Shown here in pieces: positions 1-5,828 of a DNA stretch of 11,074 bases (its first letter is position 1; the number at the start of each line of letters is the position of its first letter). This DNA is from JBLHKE01 sp047619485 (lineage in GTDB: Bacteria; Verrucomicrobiota; Verrucomicrobiia; Verrucomicrobiales; DEV007). A program made the position numbers and the translations under genes. The notes under the pieces were generated by a model that did not search any database, was not told the origin of the DNA, and was given only the letters and a program-made list of their open reading frames with translations. The stretch covers positions 1 to 11,074 of the forward strand of contig JBLHKE010000198.1 in the NCBI GenBank assembly GCA_047619485.1, in the 5' to 3' direction.

Positions 1-23
1 TCCGTGCTACGCGTGGAGCGATT

Positions 24-59
24 AAAAAGTAGAACGGAGTTGCACTCCGTGGCTTCTAC
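24..59 (-). terminator. Intrinsic (Rho-independent) terminator for leftward transcription
   Basis: Read on the minus strand, a hairpin is formed by GTAGAA/TTCTAC (54-59 with 29-34) and CGGAGT/ACTCCG (44-49 with 35-40), with a 3-nt loop and a 4-nt bulge. A run of five T (plus-strand A at 24-28) follows the stem directly, as expected for an intrinsic terminator. No T run follows on the plus strand, so it should act only on leftward transcripts, such as one coming from the Whirly-like gene about 210 bp upstream. Positions 60-267 between the two hold no gene I can support. Confidence 0.6.
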
Positions 60-267
60 AAAATCTCACTTCACTCTCTATCTCCCTCCTAGCGTTGGTC
101 AACAGCATGACCCGGTTGAAGCTCTTGTATTAGTGCCATTCAGTCTAGACCAAACCCAAGCAAACGCGCTTCCAGCTTCTAGCACCGAAGTCAAGGTGCG
201 CCGAGCAAAGCCGCGTCCAAGTCTCAATCCCCGCGCGCCCCTTCATACCAACGGACTCGATCAACTC

Positions 268-756
268 TCACCACCCGACCAACCGCACCACAGCCGCCTC
301 CAAGGCGACCGCTAGCACAGCCGCCTCCGCAAAAGTCACCGGAATAGAAACCTTCCTCACCGACTTATCACTAGCCTCCTGCCGAGACACACTCATCAAA
401 AATGGAGCCATCTCAGGATCATCCCCCGCCACCAGCTCAAACGCACTGTTGGCGTAATCAGTCTTGTGAAAAAGTTTCGCCTCATCGGTCCTCCCCTGTA
501 GCACCACCAACACCGAACCAAGGTCACTCAGACCCCACTTCATCGTAAACTTTTTCTCCCAATCAAACTGCCGTGGCCCCGACTGCGACGCCGCATCCAC
601 AAAGATCGCCTGCTTCGCCAGATTCAGACCAAACCGGATCACGCCACCGCTACCGCGACTATTTGGCTTATAAATCGCATACTCTCGCGATCGCTCCTGC
701 AACGAGGCAGAGTTAGTATTTTCAACGAGGGGTGCTCCTGAGGATGTGGGGTTCAT
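268..756 (-). CDS. Whirly-like single-stranded nucleic-acid-binding protein
   Basis: A 162-residue protein if started at the first in-frame ATG (756); the reading frame continues to a TTG at 801. It resembles the plant Whirly / kinetoplastid MRP fold of single-stranded DNA or RNA binders: an N-terminal 'EYAIYKPNS' strand, then 'RQFDWEKKFTMKWGLSDLGS' (Whirly proteins have R-x-YDWEKK followed by 'S-x-x-E-x-GS'), then a 'KLFHKTDYANSAFEL' stretch (Whirly 'EFFHDP'), a strand pair, and 'VSIPVTFAEAAVLAVALEAA' ending in 'GW' (Whirly 'VPVTKAEFAVMKTA...MGW'). The plant 'KGKAAL' DNA-contact motif is not visible. The role is probably ssDNA or RNA binding, but the target is unknown. It is the leftmost gene of the co-oriented small-gene array, and a terminator lies downstream. 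The assignment rests on pattern recall, without a profile search. Confidence 0.65.
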   Translation of the reverse strand: MNPTSSGAPLVENTNSASLQERSREYAIYKPNSRGSGGVIRFGLNLAKQAIFVDAASQSGPRQFDWEKKFTMKWGLSDLGSVLVVLQGRTDEAKLFHKTDYANSAFELVAGDDPEMAPFLMSVSRQEASDKSVRKVSIPVTFAEAAVLAVALEAAVVRLVGW

Positions 757-942
757 AAGATCAGCGGGTTCATTTACTTCACTAACAAACTCGCATACCA
801 ACCATCAACAGTCAACAATAAAAGTGTTCAAGCGAACAATTATGGAGCCGCGCCTTACTGGAAAACAGAGCGCCTAACCCTCTTAAAGACGGGACGCCTT
901 AGGGCTTGTCAGTAAATAACTCCTACAACTTACCACAAAAAA

Positions 943-1080
943 CTTCACCCCCGCCTCCACTTCGCGTCCCGCTAAGAACTTCCCAACCGCCACCGCATCG
1001 TCGACCCCACCTAACTCAGAAAGCTCGAAGACGACCCCTGGGACGCCGCCAGCAAGCTGCACGCCAAAACCACCTCCTAA
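943..1080 (+). pseudogene. Possible decayed coding remnant
   Basis: In one plus-strand frame, codons from 943 to a TAA at 1078-1080 end overwhelmingly in C or G. The peptide looks protein-like ('ELPNRHRIVDPT', then 'LRKLEDDPWDAASKLHAKTT'), but two in-frame TAA stops interrupt it. No family is recognised. The strong C/G bias at third positions is the only evidence that this was once coding. The overlapping open frame on the opposite strand is best explained as its shadow. Chance cannot be excluded in a GC-rich genome. Confidence 0.2.
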
Positions 1081-1388
1081 ACGCGAACCGTGACCACCCG
1101 TTGCCACGCTTGATGCACGCCGAGATCGGCTCTGGAGCTAAGGGTGATGACTAACATGGATAGAAAAATGCAACCGCAAGCGCTAGCAGAATCCGCCACG
1201 GCAGGATTGAAGCGCGCTGAGTCGTTTGCGTGGAAGCGAGCACTCGACACCGACCCACCAATTTCAACCACATCTAGCAACGCAGCAGCGGTATCGGGCA
1301 CAAGCCCCAATGCCTTTAAAAAAAGCACCGCGAAGCGCCGTAGCGTAAACTTCAGCCTGCGACCGCCAGCACGCTCCCGTTTTCTCAT
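1077..1388 (-). CDS. Hypothetical protein (doubtful)
   Basis: From the internal ATG at 1388 this frame gives about 103 residues, beginning with a very basic stretch ('MRKRERAGGRRLKFTLRRF') and containing hydrophobic runs ('AVLFLKALGLV' and 'CIFLSMLVITL'). The frame is open further upstream to 1550, but that part crosses attC-like site D and is unlikely to be translated. No Shine-Dalgarno sequence precedes the ATG and no family is recognised. It has the orientation of its neighbours, which favours a cassette-borne gene. The antisense frame at 1144-1482 looks like its shadow, so I report only this one. Confidence 0.22.
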   Translation of the reverse strand: MRKRERAGGRRLKFTLRRFAVLFLKALGLVPDTAAALLDVVEIGGSVSSARFHANDSARFNPAVADSASACGCIFLSMLVITLSSRADLGVHQAWQRVVTVRV

Positions 1389-1519
1389 GGCCAGTGCCCG
1401 AACGGAACCCGAAATCGCTCCCGCGTGTCGGCGCAAACACTGGCCATATCCGAACGCGAATACCGTCGCCAACGCAGACTGAAGCCAACGCTGCGTGGCT
1501 GCGCTTCCCCCTAAAGGCG

Positions 1520-1570
1520 CGCTAACGGAGCCGTCCAGAATGGTGACCACCGCGGCACGCCCTCTTAGCG
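1520..1570 (-). repeat. attC-like recombination site D (downstream of the GrpB gene)
   Basis: A 51-bp imperfect palindrome starting 21 bp past the GrpB stop codon. On the minus strand it runs from CGCTAAG (1564-1570) to GTTAGCG (1520-1526), with outer arms CGCTAA/TTAGCG pairing perfectly and a central hairpin GGTG-GT-CACC. The arms between are only partly complementary, as expected of integron attC sites, which conserve structure more than sequence. GTTAGCG departs from the GTTRRRY consensus at its last two positions. No gene start follows closely, unlike at the other sites. Confidence 0.4.
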
Positions 1571-1590
1571 GATTGTAAATCCCCGCCCTA

Positions 1591-2142
1591 CTAGGCCTTC
1601 GGGTGTTGATTTACGTTGCGAATGTCCCCGAGCTCCGCATCTCCTAGGCCGCAACGCGATAAAATGAAGACTATGAACTCCGTCTTCCCGGCGATAAATG
1701 AATCGATGTCATGAGGAAACCTCTTCGCCAAGTTCATCTTCAGATCCCCATACAAAGCTCGATCTTCGGAATGCGTCTTTAGCCAGTCTCTGAACACAAG
1801 ATGATTTCTCAGCGCCAATGCCCCCTCGATGCACACGTAGAGATGGTGCTCGATGTCGATACCATCCGGAGGAAAAAACGCCTCTCGGTCTTTGATCCCC
1901 AGATCGCCTCTGTGCCTATAGCCGATCAACTCCAGAGCTCGAATGGAATGGGGTAGCGAAGCCATCGACACAATAATGTCTATGTCGATGATCGGCTTTG
2001 CGGCCAAACCGGGAACAGAGGTGCTTCCAACATGCTCGATACGATAGGCAATACCAGACAGTCCCTTCTCAAATACCGCAGCTAGTCGAGCAAACGCATC
2101 AGGCCAACCGGGATCATACTCGCAAACTGCAATCGGTTTCAT
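1591..2142 (-). CDS. GrpB/UPF0157 family protein (nucleotidyltransferase-like fold)
   Basis: A 183-residue protein with the GrpB (UPF0157) pattern. It starts 'MKPIAVCEYDPGWPDAF', followed by 'IEHVGSTSVPGLAAKPIIDI' (about residues 36-55), which carries the GS and D-x-D elements of the nucleotidyltransferase superfamily. Family signatures 'HHLYVC', 'LRNHLVFRDWLKTH' and 'GKTEFIVFIL' follow. Members may transfer nucleotides, but substrates are generally unproven. The ATG at 2142 is chosen because it matches the family N-terminus and follows GGAAGA; the open frame upstream to 2193 lies inside attC-like site A. GrpB genes are frequent passengers of integron cassettes, and this one lies between attC-like sites A and D. 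Confidence 0.9.
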   Translation of the reverse strand: MKPIAVCEYDPGWPDAFARLAAVFEKGLSGIAYRIEHVGSTSVPGLAAKPIIDIDIIVSMASLPHSIRALELIGYRHRGDLGIKDREAFFPPDGIDIEHHLYVCIEGALALRNHLVFRDWLKTHSEDRALYGDLKMNLAKRFPHDIDSFIAGKTEFIVFILSRCGLGDAELGDIRNVNQHPKA

Positions 2143-2150
2143 GATCTTCC

Positions 2151-2210
2151 GCCTAACGTGAAAGCGACGTCTCCCGCTGCTGGCAGCGAGCATCGGACTC
2201 AGGGTTAAAG
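2151..2210 (-). repeat. attC-like recombination site A (between GNAT and GrpB genes)
   Basis: A 60-bp imperfect palindrome between the GNAT stop (2221) and the GrpB ATG (2142). On the minus strand it begins with CTTTAAC (near RYYYAAC) and ends with GTTAGGC (2151-2157), a perfect integron core G^TTRRRY. Its centre is a perfect hairpin, CGCTGC/GCAGCG with a 2-nt loop (2175-2188). Its arms pair imperfectly. The downstream gene starts 8 bp after GTTAGGC via GGAAGA. This is the best of the attC candidates. Confidence 0.55.
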
Positions 2211-2220
2211 TTTCGAGCGT

Positions 2221-2727
2221 TCATTCAGATTTCAAGTCCACAGCGACAGCGGGTTGGACAGCGACGCCCTTATAGCTCTTGGAGGAATCCAGCCTTTTTC
2301 GTAGTTGAACGGTAAGAGCATCATCGCGACCAAGATGAACGCCACCAACCTCAAACCCCTCCTCTAAGTTCAAGATTAACATGGCTTGGTTTGAGGCCAA
2401 TGCTTCAGTCTGAAGCTCATGGTATCCTCTCTCGGCACACAACCTATGCTGATGTTGAATTAGTCTTCGCGCGACGCCCCTCCTCCTATGGCCTGGAGCA
2501 ACCGCACCAAGCCAGCTAAAAAACACTCCCTTGAAGCGGGTATAACCAATCTTGAAGCCGATCACTAAATCTCCGCTGTGTGCAAGCAACACCGAAAGCT
2601 GACCCTTCTCATTGAGGCGTTCCAGAAAGCTATCTGACGGCGGCTCACCAAAGGCATCAACAAAAATGGGACGCAGCTGAGATGCTTGATCCTCTGTCAC
2701 AGCGCGGCGTATCTCGGTGATCTCCAT
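2221..2727 (-). CDS. GNAT family N-acetyltransferase
   Basis: A 168-residue protein from the first ATG (2727); the frame reaches a GTG at 2769, but that part overlaps attC-like site B. It shows the GNAT core: an N-terminal strand 'MEITEIRRAVTEDQ', a strand ending 'FFSWLGAVAPGHRRRGVARR' (about residues 75-94) carrying the R-x-x-G-x-A acetyl-CoA pyrophosphate loop (RRRGVA), and a C-terminal 'TEALASNQAMLILNLEEGFE' segment typical of motif B. It should transfer acetyl from acetyl-CoA to a small-molecule or protein amine; the substrate cannot be told. A non-GNAT tail (about 20 residues, ending 'VDLKSE') follows the fold. GNATs are among the commonest cassette-encoded enzymes. Confidence 0.88.
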   Translation of the reverse strand: MEITEIRRAVTEDQASQLRPIFVDAFGEPPSDSFLERLNEKGQLSVLLAHSGDLVIGFKIGYTRFKGVFFSWLGAVAPGHRRRGVARRLIQHQHRLCAERGYHELQTEALASNQAMLILNLEEGFEVGGVHLGRDDALTVQLRKRLDSSKSYKGVAVQPAVAVDLKSE

Positions 2728-2733
2728 TTCTTG

Positions 2734-2794
2734 AGCTAAGGGCTTGTCACACGTTGCTAGCAGCGCCACGCCGATTCATGGCTAAAGGTTACAC
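2734..2794 (-). repeat. attC-like recombination site B (between membrane-protein and GNAT genes)
   Basis: A degenerate 61-bp candidate. On the minus strand it runs from GTGTAAC (2788-2794, one mismatch to RYYYAAC) to CTTAGCT (2734-2740), which equals site C's GTTAGCT with one change at the first base. It holds a central palindrome (TGCTAGCA) in a 14-mer that resembles the centre of site A, and about 29 of 42 bases align with site A by eye. The GNAT ATG lies 6 bp further on, after CAAGAA, as at sites A and C. The changed first base suggests it may be inactive. The rest of the intergenic space to 2854 holds nothing I can name. Confidence 0.35.
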
Positions 2795-2854
2795 GTTCGC
2801 TAAAACTTTCAACTTCGGAGCAGCGGAGTGTTGATCATCCACGCCTTCGCCGTG

Positions 2855-3274
2855 TCATTTCCCAGGTCGTGCGCCGAACTGATCGGCGAGCCTGACTAAA
2901 AATGGCGCAATGATCCCGCTTCCAGAAACCAAGATCAGGGATCCGAGCAACCAGAAAACTCGACTCCGGTTCGGAAACTCGAAGCAAAGCGGGGTAACCG
3001 ACAAACTCCAAACAAACAAAAATCCGAAAACAACCGTCCAGCGCACTCGGGGTCTCCACTGAACTAGCGAAGCGCCTGATGAAACAAGAAACATGAGGCA
3101 AGCATTGTAAGTCCTTCTGCTGAAATGAGTCCCCCCCAAAACCCGCCCGGACTGACCCGCGATGGATACTAGGGAATCCCAAATGACCACGAAGAGGAAA
3201 ATCTGGACGATGACTAGAAGGGCGATTACAACGATTCTATAGAGGGATATTTCAACGATTCTATAACCTTTCAT
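2855..3274 (-). CDS. Hypothetical four-transmembrane membrane protein
   Basis: A 139-residue protein with about four hydrophobic helices: residues about 13-37 ('VVIALLVIVQIFLFVVI'), 55-72 ('YNACLMFLVSSGASLV'), 79-98 ('TVVFGFLFVWSLSVTPLCF') and 105-128 ('VFWLLGSLILVSGSGIIAPF'). No family is recognised and no function is proposed. Start ATG 3274 follows GAAGAA at good spacing, only 7 bp after the GTTAGCT core of attC-like site C, which supports both the start and a cassette origin. It is visibly less GC-rich than the metabolic genes to its right. Confidence 0.72.
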   Translation of the reverse strand: MKGYRIVEISLYRIVVIALLVIVQIFLFVVIWDSLVSIAGQSGRVLGGTHFSRRTYNACLMFLVSSGASLVQWRPRVRWTVVFGFLFVWSLSVTPLCFEFPNRSRVFWLLGSLILVSGSGIIAPFLVRLADQFGARPGK

Positions 3275-3281
3275 TTTCTTC

Positions 3282-3342
3282 AGCTAACGCTTTAGCGCCA
3301 CCCACCCGCTACGTGAAGCGCAAGTTCGATTTCTAGTTTAAG
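3282..3342 (-). repeat. attC-like recombination site C (upstream of the membrane-protein gene)
   Basis: A 61-bp imperfect palindrome. On the minus strand it runs from CTTAAAC (3336-3342) to GTTAGCT (3282-3288). The central 14-mer (CGCT...AGCG, 3307-3320) sits at the same offset, to the base, as the central hairpin of site A relative to the end motifs. The next gene starts 7 bp past GTTAGCT. A MITE-like element begins only 3 bp from its outer end, so any cassette gene that once lay beyond is displaced or lost. Confidence 0.45.
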
Positions 3343-3345
3343 TTC

Positions 3346-3513
3346 CTAGGAGTCTGTCGGACTTAGATGATTTCGAGCAAAACGTTTTAGAATTCAGTCA
3401 TAATCCGCCGTCCGATGCAGGAGTATATTGGAATATTCGCCAAAGCGGAGGGTGGATTTGGGCGAATTCTAAAACGATTGTTGCCGGATCAGGTAAGTCC
3501 GACAGGCTCCTAG
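3346..3513. mobile_element. MITE-like palindromic element 1
   Basis: Two 20-bp terminal arms (3346-3365 and 3494-3513, starting CTAGGAG-TCTGTCGGACTTA) are inverted repeats with one mismatch. A second perfect inverted pair of 13 bp, CGTTTTAGAATTC (3383-3395 with 3464-3476), sits 17 bp inside each arm, and a third imperfect pair around 3402-3414/3446-3458 continues the palindrome. The outermost CTAG on both sides could be a 4-bp target duplication, leaving a 160-bp core. It encodes no protein. The structure fits a non-autonomous derivative of a DDE-transposase insertion sequence; the parent family is not certain. Confidence 0.7.
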
Positions 3514-3790
3514 CGTCTATGTAGATTGCAGAACCACGACCGTAGTTGGTCCTCGGTTCTGGCGGCTATCAGAACTCTCTCAGCTCAAGCGCGCTTATGT
3601 GGGGCTTGAACAGTTCCGCGAACTCGATCGACTTTCGCTTGGCCATCGCGCCACTCGGCGAAGTGTGTGGCAGCATGGGCGAGTCAGACCTCTTATGGCT
3701 CGAGGGTCGCGGCGGCCTTCACCGCATCGATCTGCAAGCCGTGGGGTTGCCTGTGTGCCTGGACGCCGAACTTGAAATGCTGCTCCCGGA
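3514..3790. other. Unassigned sequence between two MITE-like elements
   Basis: About 280 bp with open frames on both strands, but no ribosome site or domain I recognise. One plus-strand frame ('FWRLSELSQLKRAYVGLEQF' and following) is open until it runs into element 2. It may be the remnant of a gene broken by repeat insertion, or non-coding. I see no basis for naming it. The 146 bp between element 2 and the solitary repeat end (3961-4106) is equally uninformative. Confidence 0.3.
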
Positions 3791-3960
3791 GCTTAGGGCG
3801 TGTTCGGAAATACCTTGGACATATCTGCTAGCCCTTGAACCTCCCACCTGCGTTGGAGTTTCCTCCGAGTAGTTCACTACACGGAGCAAACTCCGCCTTG
3901 GTGGTAAGCTCAATGCCTGCCCAGCTATTGACCAACTTATTTCCGAACAAGCCCTTAGCG
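3791..3960. mobile_element. MITE-like palindromic element 2
   Basis: The 22-bp terminal arms (3791-3812 and 3939-3960) are inverted repeats with two mismatches, reading GCTTAGGGCGTGTTCGGAAA on the left. Nearly the whole element folds back on itself; the inner arms around 3850-3875 and 3885-3912 (GGAGTTT...CTCCG type) also pair. TTA flanks both ends (3793-3795, 3956-3958) and could be a 3-bp target duplication like the TNA used by some IS5-family groups, giving a 160-bp core. Open frames across it (such as 'GLFGNKLVNSWAGIELTTKA' on the minus strand) are translations of the repeat. Confidence 0.7.
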
Positions 3961-4106
3961 GCGCGTGCCTCAGCTTCCCGTTTGAGCCTGAAAAAAAGGC
4001 ACTCGCGCTTGCCCCATTTTGGAGACGCTTGCACCGATCTCGATGATCCATGATGTGCCCCGTTTCGATCGGTAGCAATGATCTTTTAAACGTAGGGCTG
4101 TCGACG

Positions 4107-4122
4107 TAAGTCCGACAGGCTC
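4107..4122 (+). repeat. Solitary copy of the element 1 terminal repeat
   Basis: TAAGTCCGACAGGCTC repeats the right-hand arm of element 1 (3494-3509) exactly and in the same orientation, so it is inverted relative to the left arm at 3350-3365. It could be the surviving end of a lost second element. It could also be the right end of a larger element of about 770 bp spanning 3350-4122, with element 2 nested inside. No CTAG follows it (the next bases are GTAA). Confidence 0.6.
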
Positions 4123-4150
4123 GTAACCCCTTGAGCTAGGAGCGGGTTAC
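4123..4150 (-). terminator. Hairpin downstream of the dehydrogenase gene, possible terminator
   Basis: A perfect 7-bp inverted repeat GTAACCC/GGGTTAC with a 14-nt loop lies about 20 bp beyond the dehydrogenase stop codon. An outer pair GCTCGT/ACGAGC (4119-4124, 4166-4171) shares bases with it and could form an alternative fold. No T run follows on the minus strand, so it is at best a weak or factor-assisted terminator, or an mRNA 3'-end stabiliser. Confidence 0.25.
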
Positions 4151-4170
4151 AAATTCGGTCTCCTAACGAG

Positions 4171-5751
4171 CTACTTCAGCACACCGTCCACCAGTTGCTT
4201 CACCCCTAGCGGGTTCGCATCGGTCAACTCGTCTGGGAGGGCACCTTGCGGGAAGCCCTGGTAACAAACCGGGCGGGAGAATCGGTAGATCGCCTGCGTG
4301 CCGACCGAGGTCGAACGCCCGTCCGACGTTGCCGGATAGGGACCGCCGTGCACCATTGAATGATTCACCTCGACGCCGGTCGGGAACGCATTCACCACCA
4401 GCCGTCCAACGCGTGTCTCTAACACTTGCACCAACTCCGCGTAGTCTTTCAAATCTTCCTCCGTGCCGTGCAGGGTCGCGGTCAGCTGTCCCTCCATCGA
4501 ACGCGCCAGTTCAAGCATCTGCTCACGGCCGTCGTGGGTTACCAGCAAGGTTGCCGGGCCGAAGACTTCATCGTCGATCCCGTTCCCGGCCATGAATGTC
4601 GCCGCGTCGGTTTTGAAGACGGCAGCTGCCGCAGCGTTGCCATCTGAGTCTCCGCAAACCAGGGCTTCGACGCCGTCGATGGCCTTCAGGTTGTTGACGC
4701 CGTTGCGGTAGGCTTCGCAGATGCCGCTAGTGAGCATCGTCGCCGCAGCGGTCTCGCCCATCAGCTTCGTCAGCGTGCCAGCGAATGATTCGTCGAGTTC
4801 CCCACCGATCATCACCAGGCCAGGATTGGTGCAAAATTGCCCCACGCCCATGGTGACGGAACCGTGCAGCCCAGTCGCGAGCGCCTCGCCGCGTTCGGCC
4901 ATCGCCCCCGGTAACACAAACACCGGGTTGATGCTGCTCATCTCAGCGTAGACCGGGATCGGCTCCTCGCGTGCGGCGGCGATGTCCATCAACGCACGGC
5001 CACCCGCACGTGAACCGGTGAATCCGACTGCCTTGACGCGAGCATCTTTGACAAGTGCTGCCCCGACACTGCGCCCACCACCGAATAACAGCGAGAACAC
5101 GCCCTCAGGTAGCCCACATTTTTCAACCGCTGCCCGAACCGCATTACCGACCAGCTCTGCCGTACCCGGATGCGCCGAGTGTGCTTTGACGATGACCGGG
5201 TTGCCCGCGGCCAGCGCAGACGCCGTGTCGCCACCGGCCACCGAGAACGCTAGGGGGAAATTGCTCGCGCAGAACACGGCGACCGGGCCTACGGGCCGCA
5301 GCATCGAACGCGTGTCCGGTTTCGGTGCCGGCTGTCGCTCCGGATCCGCATGATCAATCCGCGCATCGACCCAAGATCCGTCCTCTACCAAGTCTGCGAA
5401 CATCCGCAGCTGCCCGCAGGTTCGGCCACGCTCGCCCTGGATCCGGGCGGCAGGCAGTGCCGTCTCAGCGGTCGCACGCTCGACCAAGACGTCGCCGAGA
5501 TCTTCGATCTCTTTGGCGATCGCCCGCAGGAACTGCGCCTTCGAGCGACCCGAGAGCTTGCCGAATGGGATAGCAGCCTCCGCAGCGAGGGACGCAGCGC
5601 GATCGACTTCCTCCGGGCTCGGTTCAACGAAAGCTGGCTCGAGTGTTTCGCCAGTGGCGGGATTGGAGGCGGGGGTGCCGCCGCTATTTGATTCGCCACG
5701 GCCGGAGCCGATGATGGAGGTGCCTTTGAGAGTGGTGGTGGAACTAGTCAT
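4171..5751 (-). CDS. Alpha-ketoglutaric semialdehyde (2,5-dioxovalerate) dehydrogenase, aldehyde dehydrogenase superfamily
   Basis: A 526-residue NAD(P)+-dependent aldehyde dehydrogenase of the KGSADH type (EC 1.2.1.26), which oxidises 2-oxoglutarate semialdehyde to 2-oxoglutarate. Visible features, numbered from the ATG at 5751: 'LKGTSIIG' and 'NPATGE' near the N-terminus; 'VAVFCASNFPLAF' with catalytic Asn about 164; 'NPVIVKAHSAHPGT' with cofactor Lys about 189; 'GFTGSRAGG'; general-base Glu about 270 in 'VYAEMSSINPVF'; nucleophile Cys about 307 in 'GVGQFCTNPG'; and 'DDEVFGP'. An N-terminal GTG start (5826) is possible, but ATG 5751 fits the family length. The epimerase gene lies just upstream on the same strand, so hydroxyproline is the likeliest source of its substrate; sugar-acid pathways use the same enzyme. 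Confidence 0.88.
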   Translation of the reverse strand: MTSSTTTLKGTSIIGSGRGESNSGGTPASNPATGETLEPAFVEPSPEEVDRAASLAAEAAIPFGKLSGRSKAQFLRAIAKEIEDLGDVLVERATAETALPAARIQGERGRTCGQLRMFADLVEDGSWVDARIDHADPERQPAPKPDTRSMLRPVGPVAVFCASNFPLAFSVAGGDTASALAAGNPVIVKAHSAHPGTAELVGNAVRAAVEKCGLPEGVFSLLFGGGRSVGAALVKDARVKAVGFTGSRAGGRALMDIAAAREEPIPVYAEMSSINPVFVLPGAMAERGEALATGLHGSVTMGVGQFCTNPGLVMIGGELDESFAGTLTKLMGETAAATMLTSGICEAYRNGVNNLKAIDGVEALVCGDSDGNAAAAAVFKTDAATFMAGNGIDDEVFGPATLLVTHDGREQMLELARSMEGQLTATLHGTEEDLKDYAELVQVLETRVGRLVVNAFPTGVEVNHSMVHGGPYPATSDGRSTSVGTQAIYRFSRPVCYQGFPQGALPDELTDANPLGVKQLVDGVLK

Positions 5752-5828
5752 ACTGGGGCAGATCTTATCGCGAACGGCCGACAACTCAAGGCGGGTTTCA
5801 ACATCGTGCAAAACTCCGTAGACCACCT

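Larger units (their letters stand above)
802..1519. other. Gene-poor stretch with no convincing gene
   Basis: About 700 bp between the Whirly-like gene and attC-like site D. Long open frames exist on both strands, but none has a good ribosome site, a recognisable domain or consistent codon use. Two GTTRRRY-type cores appear on the minus strand (GTTAGGC at 872-878, GTTAGGT at 1010-1016), but I could not find matching partner arms at attC distance. A possible minus-strand ORF and a decayed-looking plus-strand stretch are listed separately. It may be a degenerated cassette or cassettes. Confidence 0.4.

Noticed and set aside
1..20. GCTACGCGTGGAGCG resembles the centre of attC-like site C, suggesting the window begins inside another attC
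   Set aside because: Only one side is present and the end motif spacing does not match; the adjacent hairpin with a T run is better explained as a terminator.
4..315. Plus-strand open frame at the left edge
   Set aside because: It crosses the terminator hairpin and the 3' end of the Whirly-like gene, has low-complexity Pro/Ser/Arg composition and no ribosome site.
872..878. GCCTAAC core identical to that of site A, suggesting another attC upstream of the Whirly-like gene
   Set aside because: I could not find a matching arm or central hairpin at 50-130 bp on either side, so it is not reported as a site.
2735..2747. GCTAAGGGCTTGT matches the inner side of element 2's right end (reverse complement of 3948-3960), and a similar string occurs at about 898-910
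   Set aside because: No partner inverted end lies nearby, and at 2735 the string is also explained by the attC-like site B core. Thirteen bases is too short to claim another element copy.
3828..4034. Minus-strand frame with a protein-like segment 'KREAEARAAKGLFGNKLVNS'
   Set aside because: Much of it is a translation of MITE-like element 2, with no ribosome site; small frames inside palindromic repeats are common artefacts.
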